A stretch of 64,000 nt of DNA from Thalassotalea fonticola (GTDB taxonomy: Bacteria; Pseudomonadota; Gammaproteobacteria; Enterobacterales; Alteromonadaceae). Position 1 is the stretch's first letter; every line of letters starts with the position of its first letter. The DNA lies in the NCBI RefSeq assembly GCF_032911225.1, contig NZ_CP136600.1:868001-932000 (forward strand), written 5' to 3'. Both the position numbers and the translations under genes were made by a program. Below the pieces are notes generated by a model, which saw only the letters and a program-made list of their open reading frames with translations, had not been told where the DNA came from and did not search any database. This document shows positions 55,007-63,645 of the stretch, in pieces.

Positions 55007-55339
55007 TTAAATACAACGGGCTGGTTTTGGTAGGCCTGCTATTTTAGTTGCTTGTTTAGCTGGCCCTTTAGGAAATAATCGATAAAGGTAACGACTGTTA
55101 GCTTTTTCTTCGCCAAATTCTTGTTTTAGTGCTTTAATCAAGGCACGAATAGCAGGGGAGGTTTTGTACTCTAAATAGAAGTTGCGGACAAAATTCACAA
55201 CTTCCCAATGATCTTTAGTTAATGAAATGTTATCGGCTTCAGCTATAACTGCCGCGAGATCTTCAGTCCAATCAGTAATATTTAATAGATAGCCCTCTTT
55301 GTCGGTATCTATTTGTTGATTGTTAAACGTTATTGCCAT
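55007..55339 (-). CDS. tusE: Sulfur relay protein TusE (DsrC family)
   Basis: A 110-residue DsrC/TusE protein with conserved [31 protein letters not shown] and the penultimate Cys109 (GLPKPARCI). Only this cysteine of the DsrC pair is present, as in TusE. It accepts persulfide from TusBCD and passes it to MnmA (28.7 kb here). It overlaps tusB by ten bases. Confidence 0.95.
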   Translation of the reverse strand: MAITFNNQQIDTDKEGYLLNITDWTEDLAAVIAEADNISLTKDHWEVVNFVRNFYLEYKTSPAIRALIKALKQEFGEEKANSRYLYRLFPKGPAKQATKIAGLPKPARCI

Positions 55340-55617
55340 GTGATCACTTTTGCTGCTTCATCTGATAATAAAACCAAGTCTTTTAAATTGGCAAGAGTGA
55401 TATTACTCGTACCTATATCGATACCACGAGCCTGTATATGATCGTTTAATGCATACACAGTCAGCGAGTCTTGTCTGATCATCAATTTAGGATGAGCAAT
55501 ATTATAAACACCATCGTCCATTAAAAAGAGAGTATCTTTGCCGCTAATAACATTTAGGCAAAGGTTGAGTTTATTGTCATTGAATGCGCTATTGCGCACT
55601 ATGTGTAATATAGCCAT
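55330..55617 (-). CDS. tusB: Sulfur relay protein TusB (DsrH family)
   Basis: A 95-residue small protein: [41 protein letters not shown]. It matches TusB/DsrH of the hexameric TusBCD complex. It sits between tusC (three-base gap) and tusE. Confidence 0.92.
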   Translation of the reverse strand: MAILHIVRNSAFNDNKLNLCLNVISGKDTLFLMDDGVYNIAHPKLMIRQDSLTVYALNDHIQARGIDIGTSNITLANLKDLVLLSDEAAKVITWQ

Positions 55618-55620
55618 AAA

Positions 55621-55992
55621 TTAAAAAGTTAAAATAACGTCTGCTTGATTAAGGAAAATTGAAAATTCGTCTTTGTTTACTAATTTAGCATCTTTAAAGG
55701 CGAATTTTGCAGAAAGTTTCCTTTCTAATAAACAAGCCTCACTAATATAAATATCATCAATATCATAAAAACCTAATGCTTTAAATGAAGAGATAAAATC
55801 TTTACCGTTAACAAGTTCAGGATTTTGATTTGCTTGGCTTTGATATACACCATCACCAATAAAAAATAATGACACATCCATTTCATAGCTGGCTAATATC
55901 AATGCCGCATCCAAGGCTTCTTTAGCATTAAATTTATCAAAGGTTGAACTGGTATTTACGATGGCATATTTTTTAATTTGATCGGGCATCAT
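55621..55992 (-). CDS. tusC: Sulfur relay protein TusC (DsrF family)
   Basis: A 123-residue DsrE-fold protein with KEALDAALILASYEMDVSLFF and GDGVYQSQANQNPE, typical of TusC. It overlaps tusD by four bases. Confidence 0.92.
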   Translation of the reverse strand: MMPDQIKKYAIVNTSSTFDKFNAKEALDAALILASYEMDVSLFFIGDGVYQSQANQNPELVNGKDFISSFKALGFYDIDDIYISEACLLERKLSAKFAFKDAKLVNKDEFSIFLNQADVILTF

Positions 55993-56363
55993 AATTGTAC
56001 AACCTTGTCTGCTGCACTGGTTAAAACGACTAATTCCCCTAAACCAGAGATAGTAAATGCAGCATGAATATTATGATTTAATTGTTCATCATCACTGTCG
56101 GTTAACCCTCGACGTTCACCGGCGGTAATACAAAGGTGTAATGGTGTAGATGTGTGTTTGTTGAAATCAGCCCAAGCAGTTAATAAATTAATTTCATCAC
56201 TAGGCGCTTGCACATATTTATTCGCACTTAACACGCCATCTTGATAAAAGAAGATGCCGTTAATAGTGTGCCCTTGTTGAACCAATTCATTGGCAAAAGC
56301 TAATGCTGTATTGGTTTTATTATCAATGGGCGAGGTTGTAACAACCAAGGAAAAGCAGCTCAA
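55989..56363 (-). CDS. tusD: Sulfur relay protein TusD (DsrE family)
   Basis: A 124-residue sulfurtransferase subunit that takes sulfur from TusA on the catalytic cysteine in PLHLCITAGERRGL (near residue 79). The GIFFYQDGVLSAN segment is typical. The start appears to be TTG at 56363 (AGCTGCTTTTCC follows); no ATG fits the family N-terminus. It leads the tusDCB-tusE operon. Confidence 0.92.
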   Translation of the reverse strand: MSCFSLVVTTSPIDNKTNTALAFANELVQQGHTINGIFFYQDGVLSANKYVQAPSDEINLLTAWADFNKHTSTPLHLCITAGERRGLTDSDDEQLNHNIHAAFTISGLGELVVLTSAADKVVQL

Positions 56364-56424
56364 AATAAATCTATATCTCTTATATGATTAAAATAATTGT
56401 TCTTACAAACTTAATACCATAATT

Positions 56425-56541
56425 TACACGACGTAATGAATGCCGTGAACGCATGGATGCGTAGGAACGATCCTTGGTGATTCTAAGTTAAGTTATCCAT
56501 GTATAAATCACACTCTAAAGGCTATCCATGCCTGTCGTGTA
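56425..56541. repeat. Small fold-back element between yccA and tusD
   Basis: TACACGAC at 56425-56432 is mirrored by GTCGTGTA at 56534-56541. The inside holds a CGCAT-GG-ATGCG hairpin and a GGC...GCC hairpin. No coding sequence. It may be a short non-autonomous repeat lying in the tus leader. Confidence 0.45.
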
Positions 56542-56558
56542 TAAGTATATCCCTATAC

Positions 56559-56592
56559 AAAAAAAAGCTCCGTACATAGTAGGGAGCTTTTA
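56559..56592 (-). terminator. Intrinsic terminator after yccA
   Basis: AAAGCTCC/GGAGCTTT has a run of eight T on the minus strand, just beyond the yccA stop. Confidence 0.9.
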
Positions 56593-56617
56593 ATTATAAA
56601 TGATTTTTTAAAATTTA

Positions 56618-57289
56618 TTAATCATCATTTCCTGTAAACGCAGCAAGTAAATGCAATAGGCTTACAAATAAGTTGTATATGTTTAAGTATAAAGACACTG
56701 TAGCGCGAATGTAGTTTGTCTCGCCGCCGTGAATTATACGGCTTGTATCAAATAAAATTAAACCAGACATGATTAATACAATTGCAGCACTTACTGCTAG
56801 TGATAAAGCCGGGATGCCCATAAAAATGTTGGCAATAGATGCTACGATGGCAACTAATAAACCTACCATTAAGAAGCCGCCCATAAATGAGAAGTCTTTC
56901 TTAGTCGTTAATGCATATGCAGATAAACCAAAAAATATTAATGCAGTACCACCAAGCGCTTGCATGATTAGTCCACCACCACCAGGCATTGAAGCGTACA
57001 TGCTTAACATTGGCCCTAAAGAAGCCCCCATTAAACCGGTAAAGCCGAAGATCCAGTAGATTCCGCTAGCTTGGTCAGCTTTTTTGTGTACTACAAATAA
57101 TAAACCGAATGCAGCTAAGGTCATAACTAACGCTGCTACGTGAGAAAGGCCCATGGCCATTGATATACCCGCTGTTACCGCACTAAAAGCTAACGTCATA
57201 CCTAATAACATGTAGGTGTTGCGTAAAACCTTATTGATTTCGATAGCTGAGCTTTGGCTAGCAGTATTAAAACCCATTTGAGATTGCAT
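56618..57289 (-). CDS. yccA: Bax inhibitor-1/YccA family membrane protein
   Basis: A 223-residue inner-membrane protein with seven predicted helices. It matches the BI-1/YccA family: KVLRNTYMLLGMTLAFSAVT, then YWIFGFTGLMGASLGPML and SGLILFDTSRIIHGGETNYI. E. coli YccA is a substrate and inhibitor of the FtsH protease. ATG 57289 follows AAGGAAA. The MITE-like element begins 30 bases upstream, so the promoter lies in or beyond it. Adjacency to tus genes recalls the E. coli yccA-tusE pair. Confidence 0.94.
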   Translation of the reverse strand: MQSQMGFNTASQSSAIEINKVLRNTYMLLGMTLAFSAVTAGISMAMGLSHVAALVMTLAAFGLLFVVHKKADQASGIYWIFGFTGLMGASLGPMLSMYASMPGGGGLIMQALGGTALIFFGLSAYALTTKKDFSFMGGFLMVGLLVAIVASIANIFMGIPALSLAVSAAIVLIMSGLILFDTSRIIHGGETNYIRATVSLYLNIYNLFVSLLHLLAAFTGNDD

Positions 57290-57730
57290 AAAATTTCCTT
57301 TGAAAACTTAATTACTTATATACCCGTTATCATTCAAGATACAGGTTTCAGAGTGTTTGAGCGATTCCAATACAAGGCGCAGTTATGTAGTAATGGTTAT
57401 TCCCTTACAAATAGCTGCAACGAAGTAGTGGGATTGCTCAAGCACTTCTTCGATGGGTTTAAATGCAATTTATGCCGCGTTATTGAATTGAATAATGGAA
57501 CAACCATTATCTAAATTCAATGCCTTGCCTAAATTTCATTTAACTCCCACTGTAATCCCGCACTTTGAATGGTAACGGGTATTAATTAGATGGGGTCAAA
57601 TTAAAAAAATTCAATATTTATAATATTAAATGATGTTAAATCAATCCCTTTACCTACTTTTATATCGTATACCGAAGCTTAGGTAAACATAAATCGTGAC
57701 ATATTATGACATACGATACAAATAATGACA
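57290..57730. other. Intergenic region yccA-tag, 441 bases
   Basis: It holds the yccA ribosome site, the MITE-like element (57320-57582), then GATGGGGTCAAATTA (57589-57603), reminiscent of ends of REP-type elements. An A+T-rich stretch follows with inverted TATCGTAT/ATACGATA (about 57662-57718). No gene is seen. Confidence 0.6.
57320..57582. mobile_element. MITE-like non-autonomous element upstream of yccA
   Basis: The terminal inverted repeats ATACCCGTTATCATTCAA (57320-57337) and its counterpart at 57565-57582 match at 17 of 18 positions. The inside is also self-complementary: AATGGTTATTCC pairs with GGAACAACCATT, and a GTGTTTGAGCGATTCC-like stretch with GGGATTGCTCAAGCAC. Length is 263 bases with no reading frame for a transposase. 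T/A-rich flanks make a target duplication hard to call; TA is possible. Confidence 0.75.
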
Positions 57731-58327
57731 CTAATAAGCATCAATAATTTGTTGTTTTCTGTAACAGTCATTGCTGTGATCATTTACCATACCGCAGGCC
57801 TGCATATGCGCGTAGATAATAGTAGAGCCAACAAACTTAAAACCTCTCTTCTTCAAATCTTTACTAAGTTTATCTGAAATTTCTGAAGTAGCAGGGTAGT
57901 CATCAAGATTGTTTAAATCATTCACAATAGGTTTATGATCAACAAAGGCCCAAATATATGCGCAAAAGCTACCAAATTCTTTTTGTATTTCAATAAACAG
58001 TTTTGCGTTATTGACTGCCGCTTTTACTTTTAAACGGTTGCGGATAATGCCCGCATCTAATAACAACTCTTCAACTTTTACATCATCAAAATTAGCAACC
58101 GCGCTAACATCAAAGTTTGCAAATAAACGCCTATAATTTTCTCTTTTCTTTAGAACGGTATACCAACTTAATCCAGCTTGTGCAGATTCCAAGGTTAAAA
58201 ATTCAAACATAGTTTGATCATCTTTAACCGGAACTCCCCATTCTTTATCATGATACTCAACATAATCGGGTTTAGTTCCATCTAGCCAAGGGCATCGACA
58301 TTTTAGATTATTATTAGAGCTGGACAT
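57731..58327 (-). CDS. tag: DNA-3-methyladenine glycosylase I
   Basis: A 198-residue base-excision repair enzyme that removes 3-methyladenine. The zinc-binding residues of Tag are present: Cys in CRCPWLDG, His in YHDKEWGVP, and His and Cys in MVNDHSNDC. The catalytic region has QAGLSWYTVLKKRENYR and the core SKDLKKRGFKFVGSTI. It is monocistronic and divergent from the tRNA-Ser gene. Confidence 0.96.
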   Translation of the reverse strand: MSSSNNNLKCRCPWLDGTKPDYVEYHDKEWGVPVKDDQTMFEFLTLESAQAGLSWYTVLKKRENYRRLFANFDVSAVANFDDVKVEELLLDAGIIRNRLKVKAAVNNAKLFIEIQKEFGSFCAYIWAFVDHKPIVNDLNNLDDYPATSEISDKLSKDLKKRGFKFVGSTIIYAHMQACGMVNDHSNDCYRKQQIIDAY

Positions 58328-58502
58328 TTGTTTTCCTTAAAACCAAGTTGGTTGTATATATATTGTTAATTTAGCAGAAAATTTCAGCTAACTGGTGAAA
58401 AAAATTACAAACAAACTTTTTTTTTAAATTAATGCTTTACAACAATTAAGAGAGCCTTTAATATGCGCTCCATCTTGAAGCAAGCATTGTTTTAAGACTT
58501 CA

Positions 58503-58593
58503 GGTGAGATGGCTGAGTGGTCGAAAGCACCGGTCTTGAAAACCGGCATGGGTTTGTAGCCCATCTAGAGTTCAAATCTCTATCTCACCGCCA
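58503..58593 (+). tRNA. tRNA-Ser (anticodon UGA)
   Basis: The acceptor stem GGTGAGA pairs with TCTCACC, followed by G and an encoded CCA. The anticodon loop CTTGAAA sits in the CCGGT/ACCGG stem, giving anticodon UGA. A long variable arm (CATGGGTTTGTAGCCCATC) is typical for serine. A T-loop TTCAAAT is present. A terminator follows at 58606. Confidence 0.97.
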
Positions 58594-58605
58594 TATTTAA
58601 AGAAA

Positions 58606-58633
58606 AACCTAATCGAAAGATTAGGTTTTTTTT
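58606..58633 (+). terminator. Terminator after tRNA-Ser
   Basis: AACCTAATC-GAAA-GATTAGGTT followed by T8. Confidence 0.93.
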
Positions 58634-58646
58634 CGTCTCAAGAAAA

Positions 58647-58702
58647 GGCATGGGTTTGTAGTGCTAATCCAACTTAGAGTTCAATCTTCCATTACTCCGC
58701 CA
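58647..58702 (+). pseudogene. tRNA-Ser 3'-half remnant, copy 1
   Basis: It begins with GGCATGGGTTTGTAG, identical to the variable arm of the tRNA, then diverges (an extra CTAATCCAACT), keeps AGAGTTCAATCT from the T-arm, and ends CTCCGCCATATT like the tRNA end and its flank. There is no acceptor 5' strand, D-arm or anticodon, so it cannot be a working tRNA. Confidence 0.8.
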
Positions 58703-58712
58703 TATTAAAAGT

Positions 58713-58743
58713 AAAAGCCCAACATCAGTTTGGGCTTTTTTTT
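58713..58743 (+). terminator. Terminator after remnant copy 1
   Basis: AAAAGCCCAA/TTGGGCTTTT followed by a T-run. Confidence 0.92.
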
Positions 58744-58757
58744 ACCAAAATTTTAGA

Positions 58758-58811
58758 GCATGGGTTTGTAGCTCTAATCCAACTTAGAGTCCAATCTTCA
58801 CTTCTCCGCCA
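58758..58811 (+). pseudogene. tRNA-Ser 3'-half remnant, copy 2
   Basis: It starts GCATGGGTTTGTAG and shares the CTAATCCAACTTAGAGT block with copy 1, which the true tRNA lacks, so copies 1 and 2 arose from each other or from one altered parent. It ends CTCCGCCATATT. It cannot form a tRNA. Confidence 0.8.
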
Positions 58812-58819
58812 TATTAAGA

Positions 58820-58850
58820 AAAAAGCTCAATCAAAAGATTGAGCTTTTTC
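58820..58850 (+). terminator. Terminator after remnant copy 2
   Basis: AAAAGCTCAATC-AAAA-GATTGAGCTTTT plus T-run. Confidence 0.92.
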
Positions 58851-58863
58851 GTTTTAGAATTGA

Positions 58864-58888
58864 GATAAAAACCCATAGGGTTTTTATC
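58864..58888 (-). terminator. Terminator of the outer-membrane protein gene
   Basis: GATAAAAACCC-TAT-GGGTTTTTATC on the minus strand, with the T-run inside the stem's 3' arm, 12 bases past the stop. Confidence 0.75.
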
Positions 58889-58899
58889 CTACACATATT

Positions 58900-59667
58900 T
58901 TAAAAATCATAAGATAAGCCCAGAAGCGGGCCATGAGTGACGGTGTCGTACTTAAAGTAACCTTGCTTACCAGAACTACCATCTTCGTAATCTACCCAAG
59001 TGGCTTTATAGCGCATATCTAATGTTAAAGATTCAGTCATCCGGTACATAATTCCTGCTTGCATGGAGTAGGTAATATCTGAACTCACTCCGAAACCACC
59101 AACATCACCATGAAGCACCATAGTAGAATTTGGAGTAATGTGAACTAAAATTCGCATACCTAAGATAGGATCAACCCAGTCTTCTTCGATGTTACGTTCA
59201 AAATCAATCGGTAAAACTGCTGATTTAATGCGAACGTCAATATCGTTATCCCACCAACGAAAACCTATAAATGAATCGACAAAAACATTTGGGTAATGTT
59301 TTCTTTTGATCACTAGCCCTTCTAACACGCCTTGGCGCACACTGGCATCGACAAAACCGCCAGCATCTGACGATACTTTACCTTGTAAGTCCATAAAACC
59401 ATAATCAAGGGCGAAACCCCAACCTGATGTGTGATGAGCTTCAAAATGCAGCATGCCGGCCATTTCGAGGTTTTCTAGTATAGTATCAAAATCTACTTCA
59501 ATATCAGGTGAGTCAACAACACCTATACCAGCATCGCCTTCAATAGTTGTGGCTAAAGCATAAGGTTCTAGTTGAAACGACCAGTCATCGGCTAATGCGA
59601 CGTTAGAGAGAAACATTAAACCTATGGTAAAGGTAAAACTTATTTTTTTGAGTGTTTGTATGTCCAT
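58900..59667 (-). CDS. Outer-membrane beta-barrel protein, unknown function
   Basis: A 255-residue protein with a signal peptide ending SNVALA, followed by alternating amphipathic strands (WSFQLEPYALATTIEGD, FDSFIGFRWWDND-like, SLTLDMRYKATWVDYEDG) and a C-terminal GLSYDF with terminal Phe, the usual Bam-recognised barrel end. Size suggests an 8- to 10-strand barrel. No ligand or partner is evident. It is flanked by tRNA-remnant sequence on one side and, possibly, a further decayed copy on the other. Confidence 0.82.
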   Translation of the reverse strand: MDIQTLKKISFTFTIGLMFLSNVALADDWSFQLEPYALATTIEGDAGIGVVDSPDIEVDFDTILENLEMAGMLHFEAHHTSGWGFALDYGFMDLQGKVSSDAGGFVDASVRQGVLEGLVIKRKHYPNVFVDSFIGFRWWDNDIDVRIKSAVLPIDFERNIEEDWVDPILGMRILVHITPNSTMVLHGDVGGFGVSSDITYSMQAGIMYRMTESLTLDMRYKATWVDYEDGSSGKQGYFKYDTVTHGPLLGLSYDF

Positions 59668-60078
59668 TGAATACCCTAGAGAACTATTTTTATTAGTTCT
59701 TTTATTATAGTCATAAGTTTTCGTTATATGTTAATCAATAATGTTTGTGCCGTGTGTAATATCCTTCACTTAAGTTTGATGAAATCACAAGCTCTTAATT
59801 TACAATCCAGAGTTAAATTAAGCATAGTTAATTCCCGAACATTCTTAGCTAACGAAAGTCTTGTTCGTATAGACCAATCTTCTTCAAGTTTAAGAGAAAC
59901 CCTGATCGAAAGATTATGTTTTTGTCATTGAAAAATAAGTATTTTGAAAAATCTACTTACAAATCCTTTAATCTTAGCGCTATTTATTAGAAAACGTAGC
60001 TGCTAGGCTTAATATATTCCAAGTATTTAAAGTCGACTTTATAAGTCTTTTGTACAACAGCTAATCCCAAGGACAATA
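59668..60078. other. Intergenic region, 411 bases, with a possible decayed tRNA-array copy
   Basis: The part 59870-59930 reads AGACCAATCTTCTTC, then AAACCCTGATCGAAAGATTA and GTTTTTGTC. This recalls the CCAATCTTC of remnant copy 2 plus the GAAA-loop terminator after the tRNA. The AAGGA at 60069-60073 is the ribosome site of the next gene. Nothing else is recognised; the small open frames here look non-coding. Confidence 0.45.
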
Positions 60079-60621
60079 GTGTTGAAAAATAGTGTACTCA
60101 TCATACTGCTTGTTATTTTTGTAGGTGGTTGTGCCAATAATGACTGGCGAACAGCCAGTCGAGAATCTGCAGGTATTGCTTCCAACCCTGGTGACAATAA
60201 ACGTGCGGTGATTGAAGTTTATGCCGCGGATGCGTTTAGCTGGCGTGGTTGGTTCGCTGTACACCCTTGGATCGCATTTAAAGAAGCGAATGCGTCAGAA
60301 TACACCGTTTATGAAGTGATAGGCTGGCGGGTAAAAAGAGGTTTGCCAGCATTGCGAAGCTATCAAACCATAACCCCAGATCGTTATTGGTACGGATCTA
60401 AGCCTGAAAAATTACTCTCTATTCAGGGAGAAGAAGCTGGGCAATTAATTCCTAAAATTCAAAACGCAATTAAGCAATACCCTTGGGCAGATGAATATAG
60501 TGTGTTCCCGGGACCTAATAGTAATACGTTTTTAGCATGGTTAGGTTTGCAGGTTCCAGAGCTTGAATTAGAATTACCGTTTAGTGCTATAGGCAGTGGT
60601 TATGCCGACTTAGACAACTAA
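60079..60621 (+). CDS. DUF3750 lipoprotein
   Basis: A 180-residue protein with a lipoprotein signal: hydrophobic LIILLVIFVGGC, lipidated Cys at 18. The mature domain matches DUF3750: DWRTASRESAGIAS, AADAFSWRGWFAVHPWIAFK, YTVYEVIGWRVKRG, YPWADEYSVFPGPNSNTF. Function unknown; the conserved His/Asn residues hint at an enzyme. The start is GTG 60079 or TTG 60082, both after AAGGA. It is convergent with chrA. Confidence 0.87.
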   Translation: MLKNSVLIILLVIFVGGCANNDWRTASRESAGIASNPGDNKRAVIEVYAADAFSWRGWFAVHPWIAFKEANASEYTVYEVIGWRVKRGLPALRSYQTITPDRYWYGSKPEKLLSIQGEEAGQLIPKIQNAIKQYPWADEYSVFPGPNSNTFLAWLGLQVPELELELPFSAIGSGYADLDN

Positions 60622-60637
60622 AACCTTGTAAAATAGC

Positions 60638-61807
60638 TCATAGGAAACCTAAGCCTAAAGCTGAAATAATAAAAAAACTCACTAACCACATTATTGATAG
60701 TTGTAAGTGTTTCAATAAGAACCAGCCTACAGCTACCAGAGCTATATCCAAGGTATTAAACACTGCATTTGTAAATACTGGCGTATACAGTGCAGCAAAC
60801 AGTAAACCTACAACAGCAGCATTTACTCCGGCAATAGCGCCTGAAAGATTAGGGTGTTTTGCTAAGTTGTGCCAATTATTTAGTACGGTTAGCAGTAATA
60901 AAAAGCCGGGCAGAAAAACACCCAATGTTGCAATCAATGCGCCAACGATCGGCGCACTTGGTAACAATTGAAACCCTAAATAAGTTGCAAAAGTAAACAT
61001 AGGGCCTGGTACCGCTTGAGCGGCTGCATACCCGGTGAGAAATGAATCTTGAGATATTTGATCACCTAATATGTTTTGTAGTAACGGCAGTACAACATGG
61101 CCACCGCCAAACACTAAGCTACCAGCTTGATAAAAATCACTAAATACTTTTATTGACGTTGAATATTGAGCTAATATTGGTAGGCCAAACAATAGACCAA
61201 TAAAAAATAAAAAAGGAAATAATGAAATACTTGATTTATCAGCGACGTAGTCTGTATGGCCGGACAGGTATTTATAACCAACAAGCGCGGCTAAAATTAG
61301 TACAACTATTTGCGGCACAACACCTGAAATCAACCATAAAACAACCGCAGTAAAGAAACATAAAGATATTGTGATCGTTTGCTTACAAAAGCTTTTATAC
61401 ATTCCCCAACAAGCATCAGCAACAACAACAACAGCTAAAAGTTTTAAGCCATGAATAATATGTTCAAATGTACTGGTTTCAGTAAGTTGACTACTTACCA
61501 TTGCAAGTATAAGCATTAGTAATATTGAAGGTAGGGTAAAACCGAGAAATGCTAAACAAGCACCAACAAGACCATGTTTTTTATAGCCAATAGCAAAGCC
61601 AACCTGGCTTGAACCAGGTCCTGGGATGAATTGGCTCAATGCAACTAATTGTGCGTATTCTTGATCATCAAGCCATTTTAATTTTTCAACAAACGTACTT
61701 CTGAAATAGCCTATATGGGCAGCGGGGCCACCAAAACTAACCCAACCGAGCAGAAAAAAGGTTTTAAAAACTGTAAACAATATATTCACCCTAACAACGT
61801 ATTGCAT
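60638..61807 (-). CDS. chrA: Chromate efflux transporter ChrA
   Basis: A 389-residue inner-membrane protein of the long (two-CHR-domain) type. The N-terminal half has LGWVSFGGPAAHIGYFR and LSQFIPGPGSSQVGFAIG. The C-terminal half has the parallel GSLVFGGGHVVLPLLQ and AAQAVPGPMFTFATYLG. It exports chromate; chromosomal homologues may have other natural anions. The regulator ChrB is absent. Confidence 0.94.
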   Translation of the reverse strand: MQYVVRVNILFTVFKTFFLLGWVSFGGPAAHIGYFRSTFVEKLKWLDDQEYAQLVALSQFIPGPGSSQVGFAIGYKKHGLVGACLAFLGFTLPSILLMLILAMVSSQLTETSTFEHIIHGLKLLAVVVVADACWGMYKSFCKQTITISLCFFTAVVLWLISGVVPQIVVLILAALVGYKYLSGHTDYVADKSSISLFPFLFFIGLLFGLPILAQYSTSIKVFSDFYQAGSLVFGGGHVVLPLLQNILGDQISQDSFLTGYAAAQAVPGPMFTFATYLGFQLLPSAPIVGALIATLGVFLPGFLLLLTVLNNWHNLAKHPNLSGAIAGVNAAVVGLLFAALYTPVFTNAVFNTLDIALVAVGWFLLKHLQLSIMWLVSFFIISALGLGFL

Positions 61808-61911
61808 TAATTTTATTAGAGCGTTGCTTAGGATTCAATTAAATTTAAGTTAAATTATGATGACAAGTTTCTTTAAATTTGTTGTTATACCAATCTGCAT
61901 AAAGAATAGTA

Positions 61912-63645
61912 TTAAGCAAATACCAGCACAGTTAATGTCCATAACATAGCCGCTAGCCCCGCAGCTAAAGACGCAGGCGCTATTTGCGACTTCACATGAT
62001 CCATTAAATCACATCCTGTAGTCATCGCACTGAGTATAGTCGTGTCAGAAATGGGCGAGCATTGATCGCCATACACGCTGCCATTAAGTACAGTAGCAAA
62101 ACATACCGCCATAAATAGTTCGGGGTTTGTCAGACCTTGCGACTCACAGATTGCCCAAGCGAGTGGCATTGCCAGTGGAAAAGCGATTGCGTATGTACCC
62201 CAGCTAGTGCCTGTTGAAAAAGCAATCACCATAGTCATTAATTGCAAAATAACCGGTAATAACCAAAACGGTAGCTGTGTACCCAGTTGTGATACGAGAA
62301 ACAGACCACCACCTATTTCTTTACTAATAGTGCCAATAATAACTGCTAACATCAAAATTACCGAAGCGACAACAACCCCTTTTAAGCCATTACCAAAGCC
62401 ATCAACAACATTGACAAGCGACATTCCTTTGCCTAAAGCGATAAAAATTGACAATAAAAGGGCACTGCCAAAGGCCCAGTTAATTTGTGGCGAACCGTAA
62501 ACGATAAAAGTAACTACTGCAATCGCAATTAGACTTAGCAGAGGTATGAAAAATTCCAACACATGCGGATTGTAGTCTTCTGGAACATTACAATGCTGTA
62601 ACTCTTTAGCACTCAGTGGCGTGGCATTACTTGCATCTAACTCACCCGTTGTTGCAGCGCGGTGATGTGCTGCTCTTATTCTCTTTCCTGAAAATTTGGT
62701 TATATTTAAACTTAATAACAAGGTACCAACCACGGCAAGTATGCCGTAAAAACTAAATGGAATACTGCTAAAGAAAAATTTTAAACGATCTGTTTCAGTT
62801 GCCAGGAATGCTACTCCCGGCACAAATATTAGCGCTTGTATATATGCGGGCCAGGCATTCAGGGCTATCACGGAAGCAATGGGAGACGCAGTAGAGTCAA
62901 CAATGTAACTCATTTCTTCATGGCTAACACTTGCTTTATCCGCCAGTGGCCTTACCGTAGTACCAACCAGCACAGTACTCATGGTACCACCTTGAAAAAA
63001 TAAAATACCAAGCAACCAGGTTACAACTTTTGCCGATCTTGGGCCTCTAACAAAATGTTTTGTCATATAGTCAGCAAATGCCTGCGCGGCACCTGTTTTG
63101 GTCCAAACCCCCAATAATCCGCCTAATAACCATAAATACAACAATAAAATTGCTGCTGTTCCTTCTTTAGCAAGGTTTGGGATAATGACATTATCGGTGA
63201 GGTTGTATTCTCCTAACATAACTGCACCCACAACTACGCCACTAAATAAGGCGGTAATAGGCTCTCTTGTTAACAAACACAAGGCGATAGTGATAAAGGC
63301 GGGTAACAATGACCAAAGACTGAAATGAAACGCCGGTTTTAACAGGGTTAATTGCTGTTTATCGTCTACCACCCACTGTTGCTCTAATTGTGGCGGAAGT
63401 TGGCGTTTGTTTAAATTTTCCTGACTGAGCAACGATTCATGATAAGGCACACTGTTAGTGATAACAATTTCTTGATCTTTGTATTTATATGCGGGTAAAC
63501 CTGAGTCTGAGGTGTATATATTGTAAATATAAGATTGCTCAACCCAAGTTTTTTCAACATTTTTATTGATGTAAAGAGCGCAACACAGGCCAATTACAAA
63601 AACGAACAGGGCAACATGATTGTGACGTTCACTGATTAGCTTCAT
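61912..63645 (-). CDS. nhaC: Na+/H+ antiporter, NhaC family
   Basis: A 577-residue membrane protein with about 12 helices in the region 105-577. It has segments typical of NhaC/YuiF/Mle[81 protein letters not shown] and [18 protein letters not shown]. An N-terminal ~100-residue segment with one membrane anchor and a periplasmic domain precedes the transporter, an extension over simple NhaC proteins. Ion and partner specificity (Na/H or malate/lactate type) is uncertain. Confidence 0.87.
   Translation of the reverse strand: MKLISERHNHVALFVFVIGLCCALYINKNVEKTWVEQSYIYNIYTSDSGLPAYKYKDQEIVITNSVPYHESLLSQENLNKRQLPPQLEQQWVVDDKQQLTLLKPAFHFSLWSLLPAFITIALCLLTREPITALFSGVVVGAVMLGEYNLTDNVIIPNLAKEGTAAILLLYLWLLGGLLGVWTKTGAAQAFADYMTKHFVRGPRSAKVVTWLLGILFFQGGTMSTVLVGTTVRPLADKASVSHEEMSYIVDSTASPIASVIALNAWPAYIQALIFVPGVAFLATETDRLKFFFSSIPFSFYGILAVVGTLLLSLNITKFSGKRIRAAHHRAATTGELDASNATPLSAKELQHCNVPEDYNPHVLEFFIPLLSLIAIAVVTFIVYGSPQINWAFGSALLLSIFIALGKGMSLVNVVDGFGNGLKGVVVASVILMLAVIIGTISKEIGGGLFLVSQLGTQLPFWLLPVILQLMTMVIAFSTGTSWGTYAIAFPLAMPLAWAICESQGLTNPELFMAVCFATVLNGSVYGDQCSPISDTTILSAMTTGCDLMDHVKSQIAPASLAAGLAAMLWTLTVLVFA

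Larger units (their letters stand above)
58594..58899 (+). other. tRNA-Ser downstream array, 306 bases without a gene
   Basis: This region is wholly made of three terminators, two tRNA 3'-half remnants and a final hairpin that ends the leftward barrel-protein gene. Confidence 0.8.

Noticed and set aside
58503-58850. CRISPR-like array (regularly spaced similar units)
   Set aside because: The units are tRNA 3'-half relics and terminators of unequal length and sequence; there are no constant repeats with unique spacers and no cas genes.
60638-63645. A metal- or salt-resistance island formed by chrA and nhaC
   Set aside because: The two genes have separate promoters, no regulator, and no mobile-element borders or base-composition shift that I can see.
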